The notes under the pieces were generated by a model that made no database searches, was not told the DNA's origin, and was given only the letters and a program-made list of their open reading frames with translations. A DNA stretch of 64,000 nt. It comes from JAIOQJ01 sp963718635. Lineage in GTDB: Bacteria > Planctomycetota > Planctomycetia > Gemmatales > Gemmataceae. Both the position numbers and the translations under genes were made by a program. Within the stretch, counting starts at the first letter, position 1. Each line of letters opens with the position of its first letter. Positions 11,569 through 19,882 of this stretch are shown here, piece by piece. The DNA lies in assembly GCA_963718635.1 (NCBI GenBank), contig OY970367.1, positions 3,472,001 through 3,536,000 of the forward strand, in the 5' to 3' direction.

Positions 11569-12450
11569 CTACTTCCCGATTTCCTTCGGATAAGTCTTGC
11601 GAGTATTAGCGAGAACTTGATCGAAGTCGGCCGGAATGTTTTCGAAGGCCGTCAGATGCGAAAGCGTCAGCAATGTTTCGCCCTTTTCCTTGCTCGCCGC
11701 GGTGAGCAACCCTTTCTTGAACTTGGCCAACGTCGCGGGATCGAGAACAGCATTGTAAGAGGCGATAACAATAGGTGGAAAAGGCTGTGAGCGTTCGATT
11801 ACTTTAAGCTGCTTGAAACGGCCGGGCTTGCGTTCCTTGTAGGCGTCGAGCGCCGCTTGGTCAACAACGACCGCCTGAAACTTGCCGTCAACGACATCGT
11901 CGAACGAATCCTCGATCGTTTCGGATGTGTTCATCTTCGGAAAAAAGACGGCGAGTTCACTCCCTTCGTCTATCGCTCGCTTGCTCAGGAACATCGTCAA
12001 AAACGCCTGGCTTGCCGATGGCGTCACCAGCGATTGTCCCTTCAATCCGCGAAAATCAGCAATTGCGCTCGTTTTTGCTGCCATCACAATAGCGACTGGA
12101 TAGTGATAGCCGTTGACGCCGACTGCAAGCGCTTTGAGCATGGGTTGTCGCTCTTGAGCCCAGGCGAATTCGTATCCTTGGAACACTCCCAGGTGCAAGT
12201 CGCCTTTAGCAAGCCGGTCCGAAAGATCGCTCCACTTTTGCTGGCCAATGATCTCGTTGCTGACACCGGTCTCTTCTTTCACAAAACGACGCAACATCTC
12301 GTGTCCTGCTTTTTCCTGTGCGGAATCAGCTTTCCCGGTCAATGTGCCGGTCGAGCCGATGCGTAGAACGGTGATGTCGCTCGCGCTCGCGTTCAAAGTT
12401 AAAGCGACGGCAATGCAGAAACTCAAAATCGCGTATGGTCGAGTTATCAT
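11569..12450 (-). CDS. PhnD-like phosphate/phosphonate ABC-type periplasmic binding protein
   Basis: About 293 residues with a signal peptide (MITRPYAILSFCIAVALTLNASAS), then a type II periplasmic-binding fold: LRIGSTGTLTG near residue 31 and the helix-capping motif VTPSASQAF near residue 142. A ribosome site AAAGGAACC precedes ATG 12450. Substrate-binding proteins of this family normally work with PhnC/PhnE-type ATPase and permease, but none is encoded nearby. It may serve a distant transporter or a sensing role. It converges with the metallopeptidase-like gene. Confidence 0.75.
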   Translation of the reverse strand: MITRPYAILSFCIAVALTLNASASDITVLRIGSTGTLTGKADSAQEKAGHEMLRRFVKEETGVSNEIIGQQKWSDLSDRLAKGDLHLGVFQGYEFAWAQERQPMLKALAVGVNGYHYPVAIVMAAKTSAIADFRGLKGQSLVTPSASQAFLTMFLSKRAIDEGSELAVFFPKMNTSETIEDSFDDVVDGKFQAVVVDQAALDAYKERKPGRFKQLKVIERSQPFPPIVIASYNAVLDPATLAKFKKGLLTAASKEKGETLLTLSHLTAFENIPADFDQVLANTRKTYPKEIGK

Positions 12451-12830
12451 CGAACGGTTCCTTTCGGCCTATCATCACAAAAGCGAAACGCCGAACAAGG
12501 TGGGAAAAGGGTGCAGACGGGCGACTAGCCTTCTACGCAAAACTGACGCCAATCGCGTCCATGTCAACGCTCGTTTACCCATTCCTTGCGCCAGACGTAT
12601 TGAAACGTCCGACCGAGTCGGTTATTCGCTCACAAATGGAATACGAGTGGGTAAGACTCATCAATCTTTTAGCTTGCTTTTCGGTCCGCTTAAATAAATT
12701 TGCGGAAAAGCTGCTACCTAAATCGAACGAGTTCATCGACTTTTCACTTTAGGCGAGATAATTCGCGTGCATACAGCTTTGACGCTTTTTTGATGCTCCG
12801 GGAAGGCGGAAATGACGATGATATGCGATC
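12451..12830. other. 380-base intergenic region without recognisable gene
   Basis: Lies between the divergently oriented PhnD-like and channel genes and must hold both promoters. Short open frames here show no recognisable protein. No hairpin repeats of the families seen elsewhere are present. Confidence 0.5.
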
Positions 12831-13544
12831 ATGTTGAATCGCTGGAAGTTCACGCTCTTGCTCATCGCCTTGCTGGCGCTCCTGTTGCTGCATCCGTTCG
12901 TCAATCATCATGATCCTTACGGTTGGATGTACCGGGCTTTATTCGTTTTAGTTCTGCTTGAAGTCTTCACGATCCTCGTTCGCCGTAGGAAATCGCGAAT
13001 TGCCGCAGTGGTCTTGGGTTTGCCGAGCGTGGCCGCAGTCTTTCTCCATTCGACTATCGAGCAGAATCTGCCCAGCTTGGCGAGCATCAGTTTTCACGCG
13101 CTGCCGGCAATTTTCCTTGGCTACATGATAGCGGTGATTTTGCGGACGGTGTTCCAGAAGCCCGGCATCGGCGCCGACAGCGTTAATGGCGCGCTGGCGG
13201 GTTATCTGTTGCTCGGGCTGCTGTTCGCCCATCTTTACAGTCTCGCAGAAACGTTTCATCCCGGGTCATTTGTCATATCCCCTGAACTAGGCGGTCTCTC
13301 AGGACCTGAACATAATCGCCATTCGCTGTTCAGTTACTTCAGCCTGGTGACGCTTACCTCGGTTGGATATGGGGACATCACGCCCCGGCACCCCGTTGCG
13401 CGCAATCTGGCATGCGTTGAAGCGATTGTCGGCCAATTCTACGTTGCAGTTATCGTGGCTCAATTGATCGGGATGAAAGTCTCTCTCGCGCTTGGCGGCG
13501 CCCCAGCGAAGTCCGAATCAATCGACGGCAGCGATTCCATTTGA
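12831..13544 (+). CDS. Two-pore-style potassium channel family protein
   Basis: About 237 residues, strongly hydrophobic. Several membrane segments fill the N-terminal half (residues 5-120). A pore loop carries the selectivity-filter motif TLTSVGYGDITP near residue 180, then a final helix VIVAQLIGMKVSLA. The filter TSVGYGD is canonical for K+ conduction. There is no C-terminal RCK or nucleotide-binding domain, so gating is unclear. The gene ends just upstream of a dehydrogenase gene, with which it could be co-transcribed. Confidence 0.85.
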   Translation: MLNRWKFTLLLIALLALLLLHPFVNHHDPYGWMYRALFVLVLLEVFTILVRRRKSRIAAVVLGLPSVAAVFLHSTIEQNLPSLASISFHALPAIFLGYMIAVILRTVFQKPGIGADSVNGALAGYLLLGLLFAHLYSLAETFHPGSFVISPELGGLSGPEHNRHSLFSYFSLVTLTSVGYGDITPRHPVARNLACVEAIVGQFYVAVIVAQLIGMKVSLALGGAPAKSESIDGSDSI

Positions 13545-13600
13545 GTACGTCCATTCGTACATTGAGGAGGAGATGTTCATTTCCTCAAGCCGATGTTGCC

Positions 13601-14599
13601 ATGACCGAGCGTTTCCAAGTCGTCATCACGGATTTCATCACGGGCGCTCTCGAACCCGAGCAGAGAATCCTCGGTTCGATCGCTGACGTCACTGCCCTGA
13701 ACGCTTTCACCGAACAGGAACTGGCGGGACGGATCGAGAACGCTCATGCCGTCATGCTCTATCACAATCTGTCGCTTTCGCGGTCGACGATCCGGCAATT
13801 GAAATGCTGTAAGCTGATCGTTCGCTGTGGCGTCGGTTACGACAACGTGGACCGCGTTTTCGCCCGAGAAATGGGCATCGCGGTGGCCAACGTTCCCGAC
13901 TACGGCACCGAAGAAGTAGCTGACTCCGCCATCGGCTTGATGTTGTCGCTTGCACGCGGAATCATTCCTGCCAACGGCTTTCTTCAAGATCATCCGGAGG
14001 CAGCCTGGAGCTTTCGGCATTTCGCTCCGCTGCATCGGCTGCGCGGCCGCGTGTTCGGCATCGTCGGCCTCGGCCGCATTGGCACGGCCACCGCACTCCG
14101 CGCCAAAGCCTTCGGCATGGATGTCGTTTTTTACGACCCCTATGAAATCACCGGCGAAGAGAAGGCGCTGGGTATCCGCCGCGTCGAGACGCTGAACGAA
14201 TTGCTGCGTCAGGCGTGGGTCGTCAGCGTTCACTGCCCGCTCACCCCTGAAACAAAAGGAATGATCGATGCCGAGGCAATCGCCCTGATGCCCCGAGGTT
14301 CCTTCCTGGTGAACACCGCCCGCGGCGCCATCGTTGACGAAGCCGCCATCCCAAGCGCCATTGTAACGGGACAGTTAGCGGGCGCTGGCATCGATGTGCT
14401 GCCCGTGGAACCGCCGCCGCCTGAAGATCCCCTGATCGCGGCCTGGCGCGATCCGAAACATCCTTGCCACTATCGCGTCATCGTGAATCCGCACTCTTCC
14501 TTCTATGCAGAGGAAGGCTTGCTCGACATGCGCGTCAAAGGCGCGGAAGCTTGCCGTAAGGCTCTGCTCGGCAAACCCATACCCAATCTGGTGAACTGA
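13601..14599 (+). CDS. D-isomer-specific 2-hydroxyacid dehydrogenase (C-terminal-binding-protein-like)
   Basis: NAD-dependent dehydrogenase of the D-2-hydroxyacid family, about 332 residues from ATG 13601 (MTERFQVVITDF). The nucleotide-binding motif GIVGLGRIGTATALRAKAFG starts near residue 150. The substrate/catalytic region RCGVGYDNVD is near residue 80, and the conserved LVNTARGAIVDE lies near residue 247. A His-containing stretch (NPHSSFYAEEG) occupies the usual catalytic His position. The substrate is not predictable. An in-frame upstream start at 13541 adds an unlikely basic extension. A strong GAGGAG at 13565 precedes an ATG at 13573 in a different frame, so a small indel near the start is possible. 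One base separates its stop from the next gene's ATG. Confidence 0.88.
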   Translation: MTERFQVVITDFITGALEPEQRILGSIADVTALNAFTEQELAGRIENAHAVMLYHNLSLSRSTIRQLKCCKLIVRCGVGYDNVDRVFAREMGIAVANVPDYGTEEVADSAIGLMLSLARGIIPANGFLQDHPEAAWSFRHFAPLHRLRGRVFGIVGLGRIGTATALRAKAFGMDVVFYDPYEITGEEKALGIRRVETLNELLRQAWVVSVHCPLTPETKGMIDAEAIALMPRGSFLVNTARGAIVDEAAIPSAIVTGQLAGAGIDVLPVEPPPPEDPLIAAWRDPKHPCHYRVIVNPHSSFYAEEGLLDMRVKGAEACRKALLGKPIPNLVN

Positions 14600-14600
14600 C

Positions 14601-15469
14601 ATGATTGACGCATCGGCTAGCGCTTGGGTCATTGATGTCGGTGAAGAAAATTTCGAACAGGAAGTCGTCGAGCGCTCCAAGAGCGTGCCGGTGGTCATCG
14701 ACTTTTGGCGCCGTGGTGCGGCCCGTGCAAAACACTTGGACCGGTTCTAGAAAAGATAGCCGCAGCCAAAGCCGGGGCCTTCGTCCTCGCCAAAGTGAAC
14801 ATCGATGAATGCCAAAACCTTGCTAGCTATTTTGGCATCGAAGGCGTGCCCACGATTCACGCCTTGAAGGACGGCCAATTCGTTCCCGGTTTCACCGGCA
14901 TTCCGGAAGAAGAGCAAATCAAAGAATTCTTCGGTCAGTTGCTCCCGAGCGATACTGAAAACTCCTTGAACGAAGCAAAAGCGCTTGAGGCCACCAATGC
15001 CGATCAGGCGGAAAACATATACCGCATCGTCCTCTCGAAGGAGCCGGATCACGAGCTCGCTCGCGTTGGCTTAGCGCGCTTGCTTGTTGCCAGGAAGCTC
15101 TATCCCGAAGCGGCGCACCTGCTCTCTCCACTTGGCGTTTCCGGCGACATCGGTAATGAAGCCGAACGACTGCGCCGAACCATTGAGCTGCAAGGGGCCG
15201 GCACGGCTACGGAGAGTGAAGCGGTCTTCCAGCAAAAGATCGCAGCGGACCCGGAAAACGCCCGGCTTCGTTACGAGTTGGGATCATTGCTCGCATCTCA
15301 AAGCCGGTATGCCGAAGCGCTCGATGTGCTGTTGGCTGCCGCCGAGCGCGACAAGGTGTTCGCCAAGAATGAAGTTCGTGAACTAATGGTGAAGATTTTC
15401 CAAATCGTCGGTGTACGCAGTGAAATGGCGGATGATTACCGAGCCAAACTGCAATCGATGCTCTATTAA
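14601..15469 (+). CDS. Thioredoxin-TPR protein (CnoX/YbbN type), single frameshift
   Basis: Thioredoxin domain followed by tetratricopeptide-like repeats, the architecture of the holdase/co-chaperone CnoX (YbbN). The start ATG 14601 gives MIDASASAWVIDVG. The active-site region reads VVIDFW then APWCGPCKTLGPV, but one G is missing near 14708 (TTGGCGCC for TTGGGCGCC), so the frame changes inside the active-site strand. With that base restored, the CGPC redox pair and a normal about 290-residue protein result. The C-terminal half (residues 130-289) has TPR-like helices such as AENIYRIVLSKEPDHELARV. An indel in this conserved motif is more likely an assembly error than real decay, because the remaining 250 codons are intact. 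Probably co-transcribed with the upstream dehydrogenase. Confidence 0.88.
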
Positions 15470-15528
15470 ACTCGTTGTGAGCAGCGTACGAGATAAGCGA
15501 CTTCAAAGTGCCTAACGAGTTCCGATCA

Positions 15529-16776
15529 ATGAATAAGCACTTCTCGATTTGTTTTGCCGCCCTCTGCGCTATGCTCTTCGCGGCGGCATTGCCGGCGCGA
15601 AGTGAAATTCAATTGCTTGCCGTGGCGTCGATCCCGGGTGACGCCATTGACCTGTCGGGGCTTGACGAAAAGCTGAGCGATGGCACTCCGCACAATCGTT
15701 TCGGCGCTTTCGGATCCGCTATTGCTTATGCTGGCACGGGAAACCAATATATCGTCGTTCCCGATCGAGGACCCGGCGACGGTGCTGCGAGTTATAAGTG
15801 CCGTTTTCATACGATGGAAATTTCGATTGATGAGAAAAAGACTCTGAAATGGAAGTTGCTTGCCACCACGCTACTGACCGATGAGGCCGGCAAAAACTTC
15901 GTCGGCGCTACTACTGCCTTTGACGCTAAGAATCCTGCAGCCAGCCTACGGCTTGATCCGGAAGGCGCCCGCCTTGGCTCTAAAGGCACGCTCTTCATTT
16001 CTGACGAATACGGGCCGTACGTCTGGGAGTTCGATCGATCCGGCAAACGGATTCGATCACTCACCGTCCCCGCGAAATTTCTGATCGCCAATCCCTCGGC
16101 GAAAGCGAAGGACGAACTTCCGCCGTTCAATAAATCGGGCAGGCTTCCCAACAAAGGGATGGAAGGCTTGGCCATTTCGCCAGACGGCCGCAAACTCTTT
16201 GGAATCATGCAGAGCCCGCTGATTCAGGATGGCGGCCATGATGCCGACGGCAGTCGCAGCGGCATCAATAATCGGCTGCTCGAAATCGATATAGGAAGCG
16301 GCGGCACGCGCGAATTTGTCTACCCGCTCGAAAAAAGCAAGAATGGCGTCTGTGAAATCGTCGCCCTAAACGAGCATCAATTTCTCGTCTTAGAGCGTGA
16401 TGGTAAAGCAGGAAGTGAAGCGAAAGTAAAGAAAATCTTCCGCATCGATATCAGCGGCGCTAGTGATGTGAGCAAGGTCGAGGCGCTTCCCGCAAACGAA
16501 TTGCCTTCGTCGATCAAGGCGGTGAAGAAGAGCTTGTTCATTGATTTGCTCGACGCCAAATATGGTCTGGCAGGGCCAAAACTGCCCGGCAAAATTGAAG
16601 GGTTAGCCTTCGGGCCGGACCTAAGCGATGGCCGACGTTTGCTGCTGGTAACAACCGACAATGATTTGATCGGAAACGCGCCATCTTATATTTATGCGTT
16701 CGCGATCGACCCGGCCGATCTGCCCGGCTACAAGCCGCAACAGTTCGAAAAGACTGCAGTTGAAGAGCGGAAATGA
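15529..16776 (+). CDS. Secreted phytase-like / esterase-like beta-propeller protein
   Basis: About 415 residues, starting at ATG 15529 so that the signal peptide (MNKHFSICFAALCAMLFAAA) is at the N-terminus; a GTG at 15508 is the longer alternative. The mature part matches the 'esterase-like activity of phytase' family: GFGSAIAY-like start, VVPDRGPGDG near residue 80, FISDEYGPYVWEFD near residue 165, and NKGMEGLAISPDG near residue 205. These mark a calcium-binding propeller fold secreted to the periplasm or surface. Substrate unknown; phosphate-ester hydrolysis is the family's presumed activity. Confidence 0.8.
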   Translation: MNKHFSICFAALCAMLFAAALPARSEIQLLAVASIPGDAIDLSGLDEKLSDGTPHNRFGAFGSAIAYAGTGNQYIVVPDRGPGDGAASYKCRFHTMEISIDEKKTLKWKLLATTLLTDEAGKNFVGATTAFDAKNPAASLRLDPEGARLGSKGTLFISDEYGPYVWEFDRSGKRIRSLTVPAKFLIANPSAKAKDELPPFNKSGRLPNKGMEGLAISPDGRKLFGIMQSPLIQDGGHDADGSRSGINNRLLEIDIGSGGTREFVYPLEKSKNGVCEIVALNEHQFLVLERDGKAGSEAKVKKIFRIDISGASDVSKVEALPANELPSSIKAVKKSLFIDLLDAKYGLAGPKLPGKIEGLAFGPDLSDGRRLLLVTTDNDLIGNAPSYIYAFAIDPADLPGYKPQQFEKTAVEERK

Positions 16777-16967
16777 GTTTATCTAAAACGCGTACGGCGA
16801 GTTGAATCAACAAAGCATCCGAAACAGTGCGCGGGTGGTTAGCGATTTAGCTTCAACGGATCAGCAACGTAATGCTTGCATTACGACTGCTATACGGTTA
16901 CTTTAGATGTTGCGATTCAGGCTGAGCATAGGTGCGTACATTCATCTTCTACTAGGATTCAAATCGA

Positions 16968-17357
16968 ATGAGTTCGCTGTCGGCCGCCGATCTGGATCGG
17001 GAATACTTTGAAATCACGCGCCGCGGGGACGTAATGATCATCGTTCCTGCGTCCGAGATCGAGCAACTGCCATCCAACGTGATCGACACCGCCGCCCAGA
17101 TTGTGCTGGCGCCCCTTCGAGATCGACCTGCGACCAACATCATCATTGACCTTTCCCACGTTCACTTCTTCGGCTCGGAATTCATTTCCTTTCTGCTGCG
17201 TTGCCATCTCATCGTAAGAAAACATGGATGCGACATGGTGCTCGCCGGCGTTTCCGACCGCATCCGCGAACTGCTACGGCAGACGGCGCTCGACACGCTC
17301 TGGGCGATCTACGACGACAGCAAACAGGCTTACGATGCCGTCAGCGGCTCGGATTGA
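16968..17357 (+). CDS. STAS-domain protein (anti-sigma factor antagonist-like)
   Basis: About 129 residues making one STAS domain. The conserved strand-turn NIIIDLSHVHFFGSEFISFLL near residues 57-77 keeps the serine (GSEF) that is phosphorylated in SpoIIAA-type antagonists. No kinase partner (anti-sigma/RsbW type) is encoded next to it, so its partner must be elsewhere. It is followed about 100 bases later by a LOG-family gene. Confidence 0.8.
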   Translation: MSSLSAADLDREYFEITRRGDVMIIVPASEIEQLPSNVIDTAAQIVLAPLRDRPATNIIIDLSHVHFFGSEFISFLLRCHLIVRKHGCDMVLAGVSDRIRELLRQTALDTLWAIYDDSKQAYDAVSGSD

Positions 17358-17454
17358 TTGGTAACGCCTCGGCAGCAAGTTGCATATTTCGGTTGACGAC
17401 AATTCGTAGAATGAAGCAACCGCTTCGCGTCCCCTCTCAACGAGAAAGTCTTGC

Positions 17455-18504
17455 ATGAATGCCGACGAACTTCCTTACGGTTTCGAATCGCTCGATCCCG
17501 ACGATTATGAATTTCCCGCGTTGGCTTCCGGCAGCCGTCGGGCTCAGACCATTCCCGATTTCGTTCGCGAGATGAAAGAGACCGCCGACAAGCTCGTGCG
17601 CGATGGCGCCAGCCGGGGCGACATCAAGCTGATGAACACGGCCTTCAAAGAACTGCGCTACGCTTTAAAGATCTTCAGTCTTTATCGGGATCGCCGGAAG
17701 GTTACCGTTTTCGGCTCGGCCCGAACGAAGCCCGACCATCCTTCGTTCGCGCAAGCGGTCGAGTGCGGCCGACTGCTCTCGGAAGCGGGCTATATGGTGA
17801 TCACCGGCGCCGGCGGCGGCATTATGGAAGGCGCTCATCTCGGCTCGGGACACGACACCAGTCTCGGCCTGAACATCATGCTTCCCTTCGAGCAGAGCGC
17901 CAATTCAATCATGACGAAAGCCCGCGAAAAGCTCGTAACGCTCAAATACTTTTTTACGCGTAAGTTAATGTTCGTCAAAGAGGCCGATGCCGTTATTCTC
18001 TTCCCTGGCGGGTTCGGCACTTTGGATGAAGGCTTTGAAGTGCTTACGTTGGTTCAGACGGGTAAGAGCCACCTCTTTCCAATCGTCTGCGTGGATCATC
18101 CGGGCGGAAAGTATTGGAAACATTGGGACGAGTTTATCCGTGCGGAACTATTGGACCGCCACCTGATTTCTCCCGACGACTGTTCGCTCTATCGGGTGAC
18201 CGAATCGGTGGCCGATGCCGTGCAGGAAGTGATCGACTTTCACCGCGTCTATCATTCATCGCGTTATGTTAAAGGCGATTTGATCCTGCGCATCCAGCGT
18301 CCACTATCGGCGCCTTTGTTGGAAGATATTCGCCGGGAATTTGCGAACATAGTCGTTAAAGGGACAATTGAACAGACGGTGGCGGACCCGAGCGAGTCGA
18401 ACGAAGAAAGTTTGAAGGATATGCCGCGTTTACGGTTTCGCTTTGACCGGCGGAATTTGGGCCGTTTGCGTTTGATGATCGACCGAATTAACCGTGAAGC
18501 ATGA
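17455..18504 (+). CDS. LOG-family (lysine-decarboxylase-like) nucleotide 5'-monophosphate phosphoribohydrolase
   Basis: About 349 residues with the Rossmann-like LOG core. GAGGGIMEGAHLGSG (near residue 120) and PGGFGTLDEGFEVL (near residue 183) are the two family motifs; the second is PGGxGTxxE, which binds the nucleotide phosphate. Proteins of this type release the base from AMP-like substrates (cytokinin-activating or pyrimidine/purine 5'-nucleotide nucleosidases). The protein is longer than minimal LOG proteins, with an N-terminal helical extension (about 75 residues) and a C-terminal extension of about 90 residues, as in bacterial PpnN-like forms. An antisense terminator and small RNA begin just after its stop. 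Confidence 0.88.
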   Translation: MNADELPYGFESLDPDDYEFPALASGSRRAQTIPDFVREMKETADKLVRDGASRGDIKLMNTAFKELRYALKIFSLYRDRRKVTVFGSARTKPDHPSFAQAVECGRLLSEAGYMVITGAGGGIMEGAHLGSGHDTSLGLNIMLPFEQSANSIMTKAREKLVTLKYFFTRKLMFVKEADAVILFPGGFGTLDEGFEVLTLVQTGKSHLFPIVCVDHPGGKYWKHWDEFIRAELLDRHLISPDDCSLYRVTESVADAVQEVIDFHRVYHSSRYVKGDLILRIQRPLSAPLLEDIRREFANIVVKGTIEQTVADPSESNEESLKDMPRLRFRFDRRNLGRLRLMIDRINREA

Positions 18505-18512
18505 ACGGGCGT

Positions 18513-18544
18513 AAAAAAAATCCGGGCTTCTTGCGAAGCCCGGA
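18513..18544 (-). terminator. Intrinsic terminator, minus strand
   Basis: A perfect 10-bp GC-rich stem (TCCGGGCTTC / GAAGCCCGGA, 4-base loop) at 18521-18544 is followed on the minus strand by eight Ts (18520-18513). On the plus strand there is no T-run after the stem, so it acts mainly on minus-strand transcription. Confidence 0.85.
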
Positions 18545-18703
18545 TACCAGAAGTACTTACGGGTCCCGTCCATCCCTTCGGTAGCACTGGCAGCCTTATC
18601 CGTTCCCCCCTCGGAACGGTCAAGACCCAACTGGAGCATCGGTGTTGACACCGATGAATGGGCGACATCAGCAAAACGGCAGTGACAAAAACTCGCTGCC
18701 GAC
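18513..18703 (-). ncRNA. Predicted structured small RNA, orphan
   Basis: Read on the minus strand, this roughly 190-base stretch has a sigma70-like promoter, at least three stem-loops and an intrinsic terminator, but no convincing reading frame. Stems seen: GGCAG / CTGCC near the 5' end; CATCGGTG / CACCGATG with a 4-base loop; CCGTTCC / GGAACGG with a GAGGGG loop; then the terminator stem. No minus-strand gene lies upstream that could be its source, so it is an independent transcript. I compared it by eye with 6S, SRP, RNase P, tmRNA and guanidine/glutamine riboswitches and found no clear match; the length fits 6S. Confidence 0.5.
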
Positions 18704-18708
18704 AAATG

Positions 18709-18737
18709 TATCTAGTACCGAATCGGCGCGGTGCAAA
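18709..18737 (-). promoter_or_regulatory. Predicted sigma70-type promoter of the small RNA
   Basis: On the minus strand, TTTGCA (18737-18732), a 17-base spacer, then TAGATA (18714-18709). The -35 is moderate and the -10 weak, but the spacing is ideal and places the start at about 18703. Confidence 0.35.
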
Positions 18738-18801
18738 TGATCCGCACGATTTTTGCGATTTATTGTTTGCCGGATGAATTTTTGCGACAGGAGTGCAAAC
18801 G

Positions 18802-19764
18802 ATGCTCGCGATGTTGGCATTCTTCATTCTGACTACGCCTCCCGCCACTGACAAAGCGGTGAAATCTCGCACCTTCCTGTTTTCCTATGAGGCCAGTCTC
18901 CTGGATTTGATGGAGAAAGTTGTGGCGCGTGTCTGGATACCGGTCCCATCGTCCACATTGGAACAGACTGTCGAAATAGTCGCCCTGCATCTGCCGGGTC
19001 GAAGTCAGTTGGAATGCGAACGCAAGTATGGAAACCGGGTGCTTTATTTAGAACTGGCAGGCGGTGCGAACTCAGAGAGCAAAATACGGATCGATTATCG
19101 AATCCTGCGACGGGAGGTTCGAACGGGCGATGAAAAGCCAACGGCCGCTGACGAAGCGCTTTATTTGAAACCCGACAACAAAGTTCCCGCTGACGGCAAA
19201 CACCTTCAATTGCTGAAACGCAAGGAGTTGCCCGAAAATCCGAAAGCCCTTAGCCGAGCGCTCTACGATCTGGTCAATTCGGAACTGCGGTACAGCAAAC
19301 TAGGAATGGGTTGGGGTCAAGGCGATGTCAACTGGGTCTGCGACAGCAAATATGGCAACTGCACCGATTTCCATAGTCTTTTCATCGGGTTGGCCCGCGC
19401 CAATAAAATGCCGGGCAAGTTCGAAATTGGCTTCTCGCTTCCCGAAATGCGTGGAGAAGGCCTAATCCCCGGCTATCACTGCTGGGCCAAAATCAGCCCT
19501 GCAGGATGCGGTTGGCTGCCCGTCGATATCTCGACGGCTAATCAAGAACCCCAACTGCAAGACTATTGCTTTGGCAATTTGAGCGAAGATCGGGTCGCCT
19601 TCTCGGTAGGCCGCGACATCCACTTGATTCCCAAGCAGGCAGGGCCTCCGCTTAACTTCTTCATTTACCCGTATGTCGAAGTCAACGGTGAACCTTATCC
19701 CTCCGACAAAATTGAGCGGAAGTTCCGTTACAAAGATGAGTCGGCTGCCAGTTCATCGAAATAG
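18802..19764 (+). CDS. Exported transglutaminase-like (cysteine protease fold) protein
   Basis: About 320 residues. ATG 18802 is preferred because CAGGAG (18787-18792) sits 9 bases before it; a GTG at 18793 is also in frame. A short hydrophobic N-terminus (MLAMLAFFILTT) suggests export. The catalytic triad of the transglutaminase superfamily is visible: Cys in YGNCTDFHSLFIGLARA (near residue 190), His in YHCWAK (near 232), Asp in LPVDIS (near 248). Members act as proteases or transpeptidases in the periplasm; the substrate is unknown. Confidence 0.8.
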   Translation: MLAMLAFFILTTPPATDKAVKSRTFLFSYEASLLDLMEKVVARVWIPVPSSTLEQTVEIVALHLPGRSQLECERKYGNRVLYLELAGGANSESKIRIDYRILRREVRTGDEKPTAADEALYLKPDNKVPADGKHLQLLKRKELPENPKALSRALYDLVNSELRYSKLGMGWGQGDVNWVCDSKYGNCTDFHSLFIGLARANKMPGKFEIGFSLPEMRGEGLIPGYHCWAKISPAGCGWLPVDISTANQEPQLQDYCFGNLSEDRVAFSVGRDIHLIPKQAGPPLNFFIYPYVEVNGEPYPSDKIERKFRYKDESAASSSK

Positions 19765-19867
19765 GCCGAGTTGGAAAAGCGCTCGCGCCACGGTTAATGA
19801 TTGGGATGTGGGTTGATCGCTAGGCCATGCACTCTCCAGTATTTGTTTTTGCACCCGAATGTTTTCC

Positions 19868-19874
19868 GGGAGGA
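19868..19874 (+). promoter_or_regulatory. Ribosome binding site deciding a TTG start for gcvPA
   Basis: GGGAGGA lies 8 bases before TTG 19883. The upstream ATG at 19859 precedes this site and would add eight non-conserved residues. Confidence 0.7.
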
Positions 19875-19882
19875 ATTGTTCC

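Noticed and set aside
13541..13600. Upstream extension of the 2-hydroxyacid dehydrogenase
   Set aside because: It adds basic residues with no family similarity; ATG 13601 gives the normal start.
18513..18703. Small RNA considered as SRP RNA, RNase P RNA, tmRNA, or a guanidine/glutamine riboswitch
   Set aside because: The hallmark sequences of these RNAs are not seen; 6S remains only possible on length.
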